This document shows positions 23,494-32,175 of a DNA stretch of 35,811 nt, piece by piece; position 1 is the first letter of the stretch, and every line of letters begins with the position of its first letter. The stretch comes from Lachnospiraceae bacterium (GTDB lineage: Bacteria; Bacillota; Clostridia; Lachnospirales; Lachnospiraceae): assembly GCA_017467805.1 (NCBI GenBank), contig JAFUKJ010000002.1, positions 1 to 35,811 on the forward strand, read 5' to 3'. Both the position numbers and the translations under genes were made by a program. Under the pieces are notes generated by a model. The model made no database searches, had not been told where the DNA came from, and saw nothing but the letters and a program-made list of their open reading frames with translations.

Positions 23494-25092
23494 TTATCTG
23501 TCCCACTTATCGCATAATGAATTAATCTGGTCTGCGAACTTCGCCAAATCCTTATTGGCACCGCCCTCATTCTTATGAATAACTGAAATCAGGCGCTGTC
23601 CTGCTGCCAAAAGTCTTGTAAAGACATCGGATACTACGATGATTCTCTTCTTCTTTACAACAGGTGCTGCCTCGTACTCAATGGTATTGGTAATCAAATC
23701 TACCCTTGTACCAGAATATGGGGCATATGCACGGATTCCATGCTCTATCTTAAGGCATTCGGTGAACAAATTGCAAACACTATCTTCACCATGCACAACA
23801 AATACTCTGTCAGGCTTCTTCTCAAAGGCAGTAATCCAATCAATTAATCCTGCCTTATCGGCATGACCGCTAAGTCCTGGAAGCTTCGTAATATTAGCTC
23901 TTACCTCCACAGGCTCACCGAAAAGTTTAACCTCTTTTGCCCCATCCACAAGTACTCTTCCCAAGGTTCCCACAGACTGATAGCCAACGAAAAGTATTGT
24001 ACACTCAGGTCTCCAAAGATTATGCTTCAAATGATGTCTGATTCGTCCTGCCTCACACATACCGCTGGCAGAAATAATTACCTTCGGCTTATCATCAAAG
24101 TTAATCTGCTTAGACTCATCACTGGTAATAGAAAGCTTTAAGCCTGGGAATGTTAAAGGATTAACCCCCTTCTTCACCAGCTCCATAGCCTCCTCATCAT
24201 AACAGTCAAAGACATTCTTCTGGAAAATACCTGTCGCCTCAACTGCCAACGGACTGTCTACATATACCTCAAACTTCGGATAAGAGGTTACCAGTCCGTC
24301 TGCCTTAATCTTACGGATAAAATATAAAATCTCCTGCGTTCTACCTACCGCAAAGGATGGAATTACGACATTACCGCCCTGCGAAAAGGTCTTATTCATG
24401 ATATCCGCCAGGTCCTTTATATAATCAGGCTTCTCGGCACTATGCATCCTATCACCGTAAGTTGACTCCATAACAACATAGTCCGCCTCTTTGGTATAAA
24501 TCGGGTCTTTTATCAAAGGCTGATTCTTATTACCAATATCACCTGAGAATACTATCTTCTTCGTGACATCGCCCTCTGTCAGCCATACCTCAATACTTGC
24601 TGAGCCAAGTAAATGACCTACATCCGTAAAACGAATCTTAATCCCTTCTGCAAGCTCTATTTCCTTATTATAATCACAAGGAACAATTCTCTTAATGGTT
24701 CCCTGTGCATCTTCCATCGTATATAAAGGCTCTGCCTGCTCTACGCCTGAGTGTCTCTTTGCCTTACGATTCTTCCACTCTGCCTCTGTCATCTGAATAT
24801 GCGCACAGTCACGAAGCATAATAGAGCACAAATCAGCAGAAGCCTCCGTCATGTAAATATGACCTCTAAAGCCCTTCGCATATAAAAGCGGCAGATGTCC
24901 TGAGTGGTCTACATGTGCATGTGTCAGCAGCACATAATCAATACTTGCCTCATCTACTGGAATCTCACAATTTTCAAATACATTAACGCCCTGCTCCATG
25001 CCGCAATCTACCAGAATATTCTTACCACACGCCTGAATATAATGACAGCTTCCCGTTACTTCATGTGCAGCTCCGACAAAAGTCATTTTCAT
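23494..25092 (-). CDS. Beta-CASP metallo-beta-lactamase hydrolase (CPSF/YSH1-like, probable RNase)
   Basis: The 532-residue protein has the metallo-beta-lactamase start MTFVGAAHEVTGSCHYI, the zinc motif THAHVDHSG, the third site DVGHLLGSAS, and FSGDIGNKNQPL. The beta-CASP part follows (VVIPSFAVGRTQEILYFI, SASGMCEAGRIRHHLKHNL), and the last His motifs are GLSGHADKAGLIDWI and FVVHGED. Such proteins cut RNA; the bacterial members outside RNase J are little studied. A C-terminal extension of about 60 residues (KKKRIIVVSDVFTRLLAAGQRL) is extra. AGGAGG lies eight bases before the ATG. thyX and folA follow in the same direction. Confidence 0.93.
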   Translation of the reverse strand: MKMTFVGAAHEVTGSCHYIQACGKNILVDCGMEQGVNVFENCEIPVDEASIDYVLLTHAHVDHSGHLPLLYAKGFRGHIYMTEASADLCSIMLRDCAHIQMTEAEWKNRKAKRHSGVEQAEPLYTMEDAQGTIKRIVPCDYNKEIELAEGIKIRFTDVGHLLGSASIEVWLTEGDVTKKIVFSGDIGNKNQPLIKDPIYTKEADYVVMESTYGDRMHSAEKPDYIKDLADIMNKTFSQGGNVVIPSFAVGRTQEILYFIRKIKADGLVTSYPKFEVYVDSPLAVEATGIFQKNVFDCYDEEAMELVKKGVNPLTFPGLKLSITSDESKQINFDDKPKVIISASGMCEAGRIRHHLKHNLWRPECTILFVGYQSVGTLGRVLVDGAKEVKLFGEPVEVRANITKLPGLSGHADKAGLIDWITAFEKKPDRVFVVHGEDSVCNLFTECLKIEHGIRAYAPYSGTRVDLITNTIEYEAAPVVKKKRIIVVSDVFTRLLAAGQRLISVIHKNEGGANKDLAKFADQINSLCDKWDR

Positions 25093-25202
25093 ATTGCATT
25101 CCTCCTTTTGTTTTTCCCCACTTCTTTGTTCTTAGTGTATCACAAATGTGCTAATAATTACATGAAACATCACTAATTTTTACATTTTTATTTTATAGGT
25201 TT

Positions 25203-25229
25203 ATGATATAATATCGTCAGATATTATAT
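25203..25229 (+). promoter_or_regulatory. yicI promoter with operator-like inverted repeat over the -10
   Basis: TGATATAAT gives an extended -10 (TATAAT at 25207-25212). It lies in a perfect inverted repeat, ATATAATATC (25206-25215), GTCA, GATATTATAT (25220-25229). A repressor bound here would block the promoter. Confidence 0.55.
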
Positions 25230-25251
25230 TGAGCCGAATGGCATGGAACTT

Positions 25252-25276
25252 ACTGTAATCACGAAGTGATTATAGT
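25252..25276 (+). promoter_or_regulatory. GAA-loop hairpin in the yicI leader
   Basis: ACTGTAATCAC, loop GAA, GTGATTATAGT: eleven pairs with one G-U. It lies in the untranslated leader, 78 bases before the start. It could stabilise the mRNA; no T-run follows. Confidence 0.5.
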
Positions 25277-25354
25277 AAAATGTATATTGATTAGTACTGC
25301 GTCCGACGTTGTACATGATAATGAAATAAAATCCCTGAAAGGAAGGTATATGAT

Positions 25355-27694
25355 ATGAAATTTAGCAATGGCTGCTGGTTACAGAAGGAAGGAACCGAGT
25401 GCTTTGCTCCACAGGAGGCATACTTCACCAAGGTGGAAGCTGACAAGGTTACCATCTGCGCACCAACAAACAGAATCAACCACAGAGGTGATACTCTCGG
25501 CGGTATTAACTTAACTTTAGTAATTACAACTCCAATGCCAGAGGTTATCCGTGTACAGACCTATCATCATTTAGGTGCTGTTAAGAAGGAGCCTGCATTT
25601 GAGATTAATGCAAACAACTTACCAATTAAAGCTGAAGAGGATGATGATAAGGTAATCGTTTACAGCGGTTCTCTTGCATTAGAAATTGGTAAGAAGTCAT
25701 GGTACATGAGATACACAAGAAACGGCAAGCTTGTTACAGAGTCTAAGGGACGTGACCTTGCTCTTATGAAGACTGACTGGAGAGGCTTTGCTTATGATAA
25801 AGGCGACAATCAGGATACCTTTATCCGTCAGCAGTTAAGTCTTGGTGTTGGTGAGTTATTATACGGTCTTGGCGAAAGATTTACTCCATTTGTAAAGAAT
25901 GGACAGTCTGTAGAAATCTGGAATGCTGACGGCGGTACAAGTACAGAGCAGTCTTATAAGAATATTCCATTCTACCTTTCTAACAAGGGATATGGTGTAT
26001 TCGTAAATCATCCAGAAAATGTTTCCTTCGAAATGGGTACTGAGATGGTAACAAGAGCTGAGTTCTCTGTTGAGGGTTCTTATCTTGATTACTTCTTAAT
26101 CAATGGTCCTGAGATGAAGGATGTATTGGAGAGATATACAGATATTACAGGTAAGCCATCACTGCCTGCACCTTGGACATTTGGTTTGTGGCTTTCTACA
26201 TCATTTACTACTAATTATGATGAAGAGACAGTTATGAGCTTCGTTGATGGTATGTTAGACAGAGGTATTCCTCTTAGAACCTTCCACTTTGACTGCTTCT
26301 GGATGAAGGAATTCCACTGGAGTGATTTCTTATGGGATGACAGAGTATTCCCAGACCCAGTTGGAATGTTAAAGCGTATCAAGGACAAGGGCTTAAATAT
26401 CTGTGTATGGATTAACTCTTATATCGGTCAGGAATCCGTACTTTTCAAAGAAGGTATGGAAAAGGGCTACTTCATCAAGCGTCCTAACGGAGAAGTATGG
26501 CAGTGGGATATGTGGCAGCCTAGCATGGCTATCGTAGACTTTACGAATCCAGAGGCATGGAAATGGTTCCAGGATAAGCTTGAAGTTCTGTTAGATATGG
26601 GCGTTGACTGTTTCAAGACAGACTTCGGTGAGAGAATCCCTACAGATGCCGTATACTATGATGGCTCTGATCCTAAGAAAATGCATAACTACTATACATA
26701 TTTATATAATAAGTGCGTTTATGAATTATTAGAGAGAAAGCGTGGCAAGGGCGAGGCAGTTCTCTTTGCACGTTCTGCTACTGTTGGTGGTCAGAAGTTC
26801 CCTGTTCACTGGGGCGGTGACTGCTGGTCAGATTATGAGTCAATGGAAGAAAGCTTACGTGGTGGTCTTTCACTCTGTATGTCAGGCTTTGGCTTCTGGG
26901 CTCACGATATCGGCGGCTTCGAGCATACCTCTACTGCTGATGTTTATAAGCGCTGGGTAGCATTTGGCTTACTCTCTTCTCACAGCCGTCTCCACGGAAG
27001 CTCATCTTACAGAGTTCCTTGGGTATACGATGACGAGGCTGTTGATGTTGTTCGCTTCTTCACAAGATTAAAGGCTAAGATTATGCCATATCTTTATAAG
27101 ACAGCGATTACAGCATCTACCAAGGGTATTCCTTGTATGAGAAGTATGGTACTTGAGTTTACAAAGGATAAGACCTGCCATTACCTTGATAAACAGTACA
27201 TGTTAGGTGACAGCTTGCTGGTTGCTCCTATCTTCAATGATGAAAGCCTTGCAGAGTACTACCTTCCTGCTGGTATCTGGACCAACTTCTTTACAGGTAA
27301 GGAGTACAAGGGTGCTACATGGTATGAGGAGAAGCATGATTACTTAAGCCTTCCTCTTATGGTAAAGGAGAACTCTATCGTGGCTATCGGTGCTTGCGAT
27401 GACAGACCTGACTATGACTATGCTGACGGCGTAGAGCTTCGTATCTATGCACTTCATGATGGCATGAAAGCTGAGACTGAGGTATACAGCATGAGCAACA
27501 CTGTTGACCTTAGCGTATCTGCAAAGCGTCAGGGCAGAACTATCTATGTAAATGTAGACGGCAGTAAGCCTTACTCTATCCGCATGGTTAATATGCAGGC
27601 TACCGAAGCTGTAAATGGCTTTGTAGTAGTTGAGGGTAATGACTCTATTATTACACCTGATACAAATGCGAGTGTGATTGAGATTAAGTTTTAG
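25355..27694 (+). CDS. yicI: Alpha-xylosidase, GH31 (YicI type)
   Basis: The enzyme removes alpha-1,6-linked xylose from xyloglucan oligosaccharides. The 779-residue protein has the GH31 layout: N-terminal beta domain, (beta/alpha)8 barrel and C-terminal beta domains. Asp423 in KTDFGERIP is the nucleophile and Asp489 in GGDCWSDYESM the acid/base; their spacing of 66 equals that of E. coli YicI (416 and 482). HFDCFWMKEFHWSDF is the YicI-type substrate segment. No signal peptide, so it acts in the cytoplasm on imported oligosaccharides. AAAGGAAGG precedes the ATG. It is the only large plus-strand gene here, alone between its promoter and terminator. Confidence 0.95.
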   Translation: MKFSNGCWLQKEGTECFAPQEAYFTKVEADKVTICAPTNRINHRGDTLGGINLTLVITTPMPEVIRVQTYHHLGAVKKEPAFEINANNLPIKAEEDDDKVIVYSGSLALEIGKKSWYMRYTRNGKLVTESKGRDLALMKTDWRGFAYDKGDNQDTFIRQQLSLGVGELLYGLGERFTPFVKNGQSVEIWNADGGTSTEQSYKNIPFYLSNKGYGVFVNHPENVSFEMGTEMVTRAEFSVEGSYLDYFLINGPEMKDVLERYTDITGKPSLPAPWTFGLWLSTSFTTNYDEETVMSFVDGMLDRGIPLRTFHFDCFWMKEFHWSDFLWDDRVFPDPVGMLKRIKDKGLNICVWINSYIGQESVLFKEGMEKGYFIKRPNGEVWQWDMWQPSMAIVDFTNPEAWKWFQDKLEVLLDMGVDCFKTDFGERIPTDAVYYDGSDPKKMHNYYTYLYNKCVYELLERKRGKGEAVLFARSATVGGQKFPVHWGGDCWSDYESMEESLRGGLSLCMSGFGFWAHDIGGFEHTSTADVYKRWVAFGLLSSHSRLHGSSSYRVPWVYDDEAVDVVRFFTRLKAKIMPYLYKTAITASTKGIPCMRSMVLEFTKDKTCHYLDKQYMLGDSLLVAPIFNDESLAEYYLPAGIWTNFFTGKEYKGATWYEEKHDYLSLPLMVKENSIVAIGACDDRPDYDYADGVELRIYALHDGMKAETEVYSMSNTVDLSVSAKRQGRTIYVNVDGSKPYSIRMVNMQATEAVNGFVVVEGNDSIITPDTNASVIEIKF

Positions 27695-27710
27695 GATATT
27701 GTGATTTTTC

Positions 27711-27746
27711 AAATGGGATGTGTCATTGCGCGCATCCCATTTTATA
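27711..27746 (+). terminator. Terminator of yicI
   Basis: AAATGGGATG (27711-27720) pairs with CATCCCATTT (27733-27742), followed by a short A/T run, 16 bases after the stop codon. Confidence 0.85.
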
Positions 27747-27827
27747 TTACACGTTTGCTTTGTTTGACTCTCCACCAAGACAAATGATAATTCCTGCAAA
27801 TACCACCATACAAATTACTACGAACAT
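27747..27827 (-). CDS. Small hydrophobic peptide, 26 residues
   Basis: The peptide starts at ATG 27825-27827, seven bases after a perfect AGGAGG, and reads MFVVICMVVFAGIIICLG, then GESNKANV and TAA. It is one membrane helix plus a short polar tail. An ATG six bases earlier (27833) is only one base from the AGGAGG and less likely. It sits just after the dtd terminator and converges with yicI. No promoter is obvious, so it may be expressed by read-through or be attenuated. I do not know the family. Candidate roles are a small membrane regulator or a toxin-like peptide; neither is shown. Confidence 0.6.
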   Translation of the reverse strand: MFVVICMVVFAGIIICLGGESNKANV

Positions 27828-27854
27828 ATTCATACCTCCTCTTAACGTAAATAC

Positions 27855-27900
27855 AAAAATGGAACCAACCATAGGGGTAGTCCCTTTGATTGATTCCATT
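27855..27900 (-). terminator. Terminator after dtd, before the small peptide gene
   Basis: AATGGAATCAA pairs with TTGGTTCCATT (one G-U), with an inner AGGG/CCCT pairing, and is followed by TTTTTG. It lies 35 bases beyond the dtd stop and 22 bases before the small peptide's binding site. Confidence 0.8.
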
Positions 27901-27934
27901 GTATTCGTTATGGTGTACGATAAGAATGACAGTT

Positions 27935-28384
27935 CTACAATATCTCCGCCGAATCCAGTACGATTGTAAATGGTCCGTCATTCAACAATGACACCTTCAT
28001 ATCTGCGCCGAAGGATCCGTGCTGTGTTGGGAAGCCCTTTGCCTCCAATGAGGAAATCACATACTCATACAGTTCATTTGCCATATCAGGCTTGCCTGCG
28101 TCAATAAAGGACGGACGATTGCCCTTCTTACAGTTCGCATATAGAGTGAACTGGGAAATGATAAGAAACTCTCCCTGCACATCTGAGATGGAAAGATTCG
28201 TCTTACCATCTGCATCATCGAAGATTCTAAGCTTTATCAGCTTATCAATCATCTTATCCGCTATCTGCTGATTGTCAGTGCCAGATACGCCTACCAGTAC
28301 CAATAAACCATGTCCAATTTCTCCTATTACTTCTCCATCTACCTTAACAGATGCCTCTGTTACTCGCTGTATTACAAATTTCAT
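27935..28384 (-). CDS. dtd: D-aminoacyl-tRNA deacylase
   Basis: Dtd removes D-amino acids (and glycine) wrongly attached to tRNA. The 149-residue protein has the standard start MKFVIQRVTEASV, the SQFTLYANCKKGNRPSF motif and the KVSLLNDGPFTIVLDS end. Both the SQFTLY and GNRP (Gly-cisPro) motifs are intact. An ATG four codons earlier (28396) is only one base from AAAGG; I choose the family start at 28384, at a distance of 13. It follows the GH26 gene in the same direction, with a hairpin at 28409-28445 between them. Confidence 0.95.
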   Translation of the reverse strand: MKFVIQRVTEASVKVDGEVIGEIGHGLLVLVGVSGTDNQQIADKMIDKLIKLRIFDDADGKTNLSISDVQGEFLIISQFTLYANCKKGNRPSFIDAGKPDMANELYEYVISSLEAKGFPTQHGSFGADMKVSLLNDGPFTIVLDSAEIL

Positions 28385-28408
28385 TTTAATAACCATGCCT
28401 TTCCACTA

Positions 28409-28445
28409 CCTGCAAACTTTCAGATGCTTTAGCATCTTGCGCAGG
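28409..28445 (-). other. Hairpin between the GH26 and dtd genes
   Basis: An outer CCTGC/GCAGG pair encloses AGATGC-TAAA-GCATCT. No T-run follows, so it is more likely an mRNA structure than a terminator. It ends about 24 bases before the dtd start. Confidence 0.45.
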
Positions 28446-28473
28446 CACAATATTTTTCAAACTACTCTCTTTC

Positions 28474-29442
28474 TTATTTTACTTCATATAGCTTTGGAAG
28501 CTTATCCAATGTAACGGCATACTCATGCTGATAAAGCCTATTTAATGCCTCATACTCATTGAACTTCTCTATCATCACAAAATCCTTGCTCCAGGTCATA
28601 TACCACAGCCATGAAGTGTTGGTCTTTATTAACTCATCTGCATCAGGAATGATGCCTGTCTCAGCCAAAGCCGTTCCCTTTGCTGCCGATGTGATTTTTA
28701 CCAGTTCGTCATACTTATCCCTAAATGCACCATAAGCATGCTCTGGCGGATAGATATCCCTTGAGATAATGTCACAGCACGCATCTCCCACATAGCCCTC
28801 TGCTACTGGCGAATTCCATACCCATATCAGGTTATTCAGATGATGCTTCTTCGTATAATATTGATACATGAATTGGAATAGCTCCTTTGCTACCTGAGGT
28901 CCCTTTGACCCCCACCAGAACCACGCTCCCTCAGACTCATGAAATGGTCTCCACAGTATCGGCACATGCTTATCGCAAAATGGCTGTAACAGCGAAGCCA
29001 TATGGTCCAAATCTTTACACATGGCTTCATGCTCTGGCGTTCCTTCCTTCAACGCTTCTATTGGATTAAAGTCCGTATTTTCACTATAAAATGACTTGTC
29101 TTTTCCCCCTAAAGGTGAAAACCAATGCCATGTAAAGGTAATAAGTCCACCTTTTTCTGCCCATTCCCATGCTTTTTCAAGAGTTCCTCTATTCTGTTCA
29201 ACCTCTGTGATACATGCCTCATTGGCTATTTCCAGCTTGATATTAGGCGAATATGCCAACAGCTCAAAGCCACATACTGCTGGAAGCTTTCCAGTGACTT
29301 CTTGAATCTTTACAAGCTCCTCCTGCTCTAATGTCTGTGTATGCTGCCCTGTAAGGATTCCCTTTCCCTCCAGCTTTGCCAGATATTCCATTACATTTCT
29401 TACTTCTTCTATCGCATTCTGATTACAAGGTGTACAAATCAT
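28474..29442 (-). CDS. Beta-mannanase-like glycosidase, GH26
   Basis: GH26 enzymes mostly cut beta-1,4-mannan or mannooligosaccharides. The 322-residue protein has the family motifs: GILTGQHTQ at the start, TFTWHWFSPLGG, the acid/base Glu in LWRPFHESEGAWFWWG (Glu169), and the nucleophile Glu in ALAETGIIPD (Glu261). No signal peptide or carbohydrate-binding domain is present, so it acts inside the cell, unlike secreted mannanases. The frame also opens at a TTG at 29469, but GGAGG sits eight bases before the ATG at 29440-29442, which I choose. It follows the exoA terminator and precedes dtd. Confidence 0.92.
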   Translation of the reverse strand: MICTPCNQNAIEEVRNVMEYLAKLEGKGILTGQHTQTLEQEELVKIQEVTGKLPAVCGFELLAYSPNIKLEIANEACITEVEQNRGTLEKAWEWAEKGGLITFTWHWFSPLGGKDKSFYSENTDFNPIEALKEGTPEHEAMCKDLDHMASLLQPFCDKHVPILWRPFHESEGAWFWWGSKGPQVAKELFQFMYQYYTKKHHLNNLIWVWNSPVAEGYVGDACCDIISRDIYPPEHAYGAFRDKYDELVKITSAAKGTALAETGIIPDADELIKTNTSWLWYMTWSKDFVMIEKFNEYEALNRLYQHEYAVTLDKLPKLYEVK

Positions 29443-29467
29443 ATGTTGCGCCTCCGTTCTTTTCAAC

Positions 29468-29497
29468 AAACGAGCAGGCTTTTTTACCTGCTCGTTT
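29468..29497 (-). terminator. Terminator of exoA
   Basis: AAACGAGCAGG pairs perfectly with CCTGCTCGTTT around eight bases. A short T-run (TTTGTTG) follows. It lies between the exoA stop and the GH26 ribosome binding site. Confidence 0.8.
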
Positions 29498-29520
29498 CGC
29501 TTCTATATTCACTTGAACCT

Positions 29521-30273
29521 TTACTTTAACGTCAGCTCCACAGGACAATGGTCTGAACCCATAACATCCGTATGAATCTTTGCATCTGCCAGTCGTTCTT
29601 CCAAAGCCTTTGACACTACAAAGTAGTCAATACGCCACCCTGCATTCTTCTGTCTTGCTTGGAACATATACGACCACCATGAGTAAATACCCTCCATATC
29701 AGGGTAGAAGTAACGGAATGTATCAATAAAGCCATTCTCCAATACTCTGGTAAAGCAGCCTCTCTCCTCGTCCGTAAAGCCTGCATTCTTGTGATTAGTC
29801 TTTGGATTCTTAAGGTCGATTTCTTTGTGCGCCACGTTTAAATCTCCGCAGAAGATTACAGGCTTCTTCTCTTCCAGCTTCTTAAGATACTGTAAGAATG
29901 CCTCTTCCCACTGCATACGATACTCCAAGCGTGTCAGCTCTCTCTGCGCATTCGGTGTGTATACAGTCACTACATAGTAGTCCTCAAACTCTGCCGTAAT
30001 CACACGACCTTCCTTATCATGCTCCTCAATACCGATTCCGTAGGCTACACTTATCGGCTCCTTCTTGGTAAAAAGCGCAGTTCCCGAATAGCCCTTCTTC
30101 TCAGCATAATTCCAGTACTGATGATAGCCTGGAAGCTCCAAATCATGCTGACCTTCCTGAAGCTTTGTTTCCTGCAAGCAGAAAACATCCGCGTCTGCCT
30201 CATTAAAAAAATCCATAAAGCCCTTTCCTAAACAGGCTCTGATACCATTTACATTCCAAGATATTAATTTCAT
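29521..30273 (-). CDS. exoA: Exodeoxyribonuclease III / AP endonuclease
   Basis: The enzyme cuts DNA at abasic sites in base excision repair. The 250-residue protein has all the family motifs: [18 protein letters not shown] (metal-binding Glu), [39 protein letters not shown] and GSDHCPVEL (catalytic Asp-His). Length and motifs are normal. GGAAAG precedes the ATG. It lies 33 bases after the flavodoxin-fold gene, with which it is probably co-transcribed, and is closed by the terminator at 29468-29497. Confidence 0.98.
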   Translation of the reverse strand: MKLISWNVNGIRACLGKGFMDFFNEADADVFCLQETKLQEGQHDLELPGYHQYWNYAEKKGYSGTALFTKKEPISVAYGIGIEEHDKEGRVITAEFEDYYVVTVYTPNAQRELTRLEYRMQWEEAFLQYLKKLEEKKPVIFCGDLNVAHKEIDLKNPKTNHKNAGFTDEERGCFTRVLENGFIDTFRYFYPDMEGIYSWWSYMFQARQKNAGWRIDYFVVSKALEERLADAKIHTDVMGSDHCPVELTLK

Positions 30274-30306
30274 GTCTTTCCTATTCTGCCTTTCATTTTA
30301 AATCTA

Positions 30307-31632
30307 TTATAACTTGTCCAATACCTTCTTATAAGGCATGAGCATACCTTCCGTCATCTTATTTCCCATCTTGGACACAAGCTTTTTATTTGAAAGTATT
30401 GCGCCAACCAGCATCATTGCCCAAGCCATCGGACGCTTCTTCTGTGGGAAATCGTACATTCCATGCTGCTTATAAAACTTATGGTCTGCCTTCATCATTC
30501 CACGCATAACCCAAATCAAATCGCGGAATATCTTCATGCCGCCAATGCCCCAAAAGGTCTGTGGTAGCATCACTTTATGCTCCATAGCATATTCTAAGGT
30601 CTGTGCCAGTTCCTCAACGCCAACAGCATCTGTAGCTACTCCTGCAAGGAAGTTACTTCCCACATCAGCTCTTGCTTCTATGATATTACTAAGATTGGCT
30701 TCTCGCGCCAAATCGCCATATACCAGATAACCGACAGGCATTCCCATAGTCACGGTGCGATGTCCATTACAGAACTGACGGTCATCATACAGCTTCATCC
30801 TTGCTCCCATGGAATGGTCTTTTATGGAAAAAGCATAAACTGTTGCATCCGCCGTCTGTATCTCATTACGGAGAAACTCATCAAAATTATCCTTATAAAC
30901 ACACTTTCCAGAAACTGCGCACTTAAAGCATCCAAGACAGCCACCATCAAATGGATAATCCATCAGATTCACAAGCTTTGTCGGATAAGGTGCAACCGCC
31001 TGAAAATCCTCTATCATAGCAATTAAGCTCTTATCTTCCTCAGTATAGCTGGCAACGATAACAATCTCCTTGCCATCCTTCTTAGGCGCCTGCTCCCACT
31101 GTCTGACATACTCTGGCACGGACTTTGTTTCCCATGCGATACGTGGTAGTGAAATACAATTCTCTGCCCTCCATTGTACAAGCTCCCAGAAGCTTATCGC
31201 TTCCTGCTGTCCCTTTTCCTTAGGCAAATCATCCATATCAGCTGAAAGTCCTCCCAGATAACGCATTCCCATATCATCACAGTTCTCCTGAATAAAACGC
31301 TGTGCCGTCACATCATAGAAATGCTTAGAGGTACATATCTGCGCCACCATCTTCTCTGAGAAATCTGCCTCACTTGCCTTCATCAGCTCAATAAATCTAT
31401 GCAACTGTGCAGGTACAATAAAGGTATAAACAGGATAGCAGAATAATAGCAAATCAGCGCGCAGCATTGTCTCAATTGCCGCTGACATATCCTGTTCAAA
31501 GCTGCGAATTCTTTGCCCCACATGAAGTGTTTCAAACTCACATTTTGGAAATTTCTTTTGCAAAAACAGTACCGTCTGATAGGTAATACTATTTTCTCCC
31601 TTAGGACTTCCTGATATTACACAAATCTTCAT
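30307..31632 (-). CDS. Double flavodoxin-fold oxidoreductase with a four-Cys cluster
   Basis: The protein (441 residues from this start) contains two flavodoxin-like domains. The first (1-180) has the FMN phosphate loop ISGSPKGENS and the aromatic FCYPVYTFIVPAQLHRF segment. The second starts near 188 (KEIVIVASYTEEDKSLI) and carries GGCLGCFKCAVSGKCVYKDNF, with Cys232, Cys235, Cys238 and Cys244, as in iron-sulfur flavoproteins and related NAD(P)H oxidoreductases. AGGGG lies eight bases before the ATG at 31630-31632; earlier ATGs are too close or lack a site. It probably reduces a small electron acceptor; the substrate is unknown. The DUF134 gene lies upstream. Confidence 0.8.
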   Translation of the reverse strand: MKICVISGSPKGENSITYQTVLFLQKKFPKCEFETLHVGQRIRSFEQDMSAAIETMLRADLLLFCYPVYTFIVPAQLHRFIELMKASEADFSEKMVAQICTSKHFYDVTAQRFIQENCDDMGMRYLGGLSADMDDLPKEKGQQEAISFWELVQWRAENCISLPRIAWETKSVPEYVRQWEQAPKKDGKEIVIVASYTEEDKSLIAMIEDFQAVAPYPTKLVNLMDYPFDGGCLGCFKCAVSGKCVYKDNFDEFLRNEIQTADATVYAFSIKDHSMGARMKLYDDRQFCNGHRTVTMGMPVGYLVYGDLAREANLSNIIEARADVGSNFLAGVATDAVGVEELAQTLEYAMEHKVMLPQTFWGIGGMKIFRDLIWVMRGMMKADHKFYKQHGMYDFPQKKRPMAWAMMLVGAILSNKKLVSKMGNKMTEGMLMPYKKVLDKL

Positions 31633-31662
31633 TTGCATTGCCCCTTTTATCCCTTTTCTATT

Positions 31663-31692
31663 ATTATAGTGCCTTATGTAAGGTTTTTTCAA
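31663..31692 (-). promoter_or_regulatory. Promoter of the flavodoxin-fold gene, with a palindrome in the spacer
   Basis: TTGAAA (31687-31692), 18 bases, TATAAT (31663-31668). The spacer holds CCTTATGTAAGG (31672-31683), a perfect 12-base palindrome that could bind a regulator. Confidence 0.6.
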
Positions 31693-31709
31693 GAAGAAAG
31701 AATGTACAT

Positions 31710-31746
31710 AAAAAGCTCATGTAAAATTATATATTTCTACATGAGC
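31710..31746 (-). terminator. Terminator of the DUF134 gene
   Basis: GCTCATGTA and TACATGAGC pair over nine bases around a 14-base A/T loop, followed by TTTTT. Confidence 0.85.
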
Positions 31747-31754
31747 CTCTCATT

Positions 31755-32054
31755 TTATAAAACACCATCATATATGCGGTAATTACCGCCTGTAATCAAC
31801 AGATGCTTTCCGTTAATAATATGTTCCGAAAGCTTATATCTGGCCTTCTCATAAATCTCTGTCACCGTGGTTCTTGATACATTCATACTTTGTGCACATT
31901 GTTCATGAGTTTTCTTCTCGAAATCCACAAGTCTAATGACCTCATACTCATCTACGGTTAATATTACGGTATCCACGGCTTCTGTTCCAGCCGTAAAAAA
32001 CTCTCTAAAGATTGGTTCCTTACAAATCCTTCTACAACGCTGTCTTCTTGGCAT
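31755..32054 (-). CDS. DUF134 family helix-turn-helix protein
   Basis: The 99-residue protein starts MPRRQRCRRIC, the hallmark of DUF134, and continues with VDEYEVIRLVDFEKKTHEQCAQSMNVSRTTVTEIYEKARYKL, a sigma-70 region 4-like helix-turn-helix. A frame opens nine codons earlier (32081), but GAGG lies eight bases before the ATG at 32052-32054, and relatives start there. Members are often near flavin- or Fe-S oxidoreductase genes; here the flavodoxin-fold gene is directly downstream with its own promoter, so it is a likely target. Confidence 0.88.
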   Translation of the reverse strand: MPRRQRCRRICKEPIFREFFTAGTEAVDTVILTVDEYEVIRLVDFEKKTHEQCAQSMNVSRTTVTEIYEKARYKLSEHIINGKHLLITGGNYRIYDGVL

Positions 32055-32110
32055 ACAAATATCCTCACTTCTGTCATTCAAACCAACTATACTTCAAATT
32101 CAACATCGTG

Positions 32111-32139
32111 ATTATAATGCTTTTTTCCGACTTTGTCCT
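32111..32139 (-). promoter_or_regulatory. Promoter of the DUF134 gene
   Basis: AGGACA (32134-32139), 17 bases, TATAAT (32111-32116). The -35 matches four of six positions. Confidence 0.55.
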
Positions 32140-32175
32140 GCTTAAAAGTGCTTTCTTTTCCGCATCTTTGCCAAA

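Noticed and set aside
22293-25092. DNA-defence or toxin system from the beta-CASP hydrolase with thyX and folA
   Set aside because: thyX and folA are nucleotide metabolism, and the hydrolase is an ordinary RNA-processing type; no defence partner is present.
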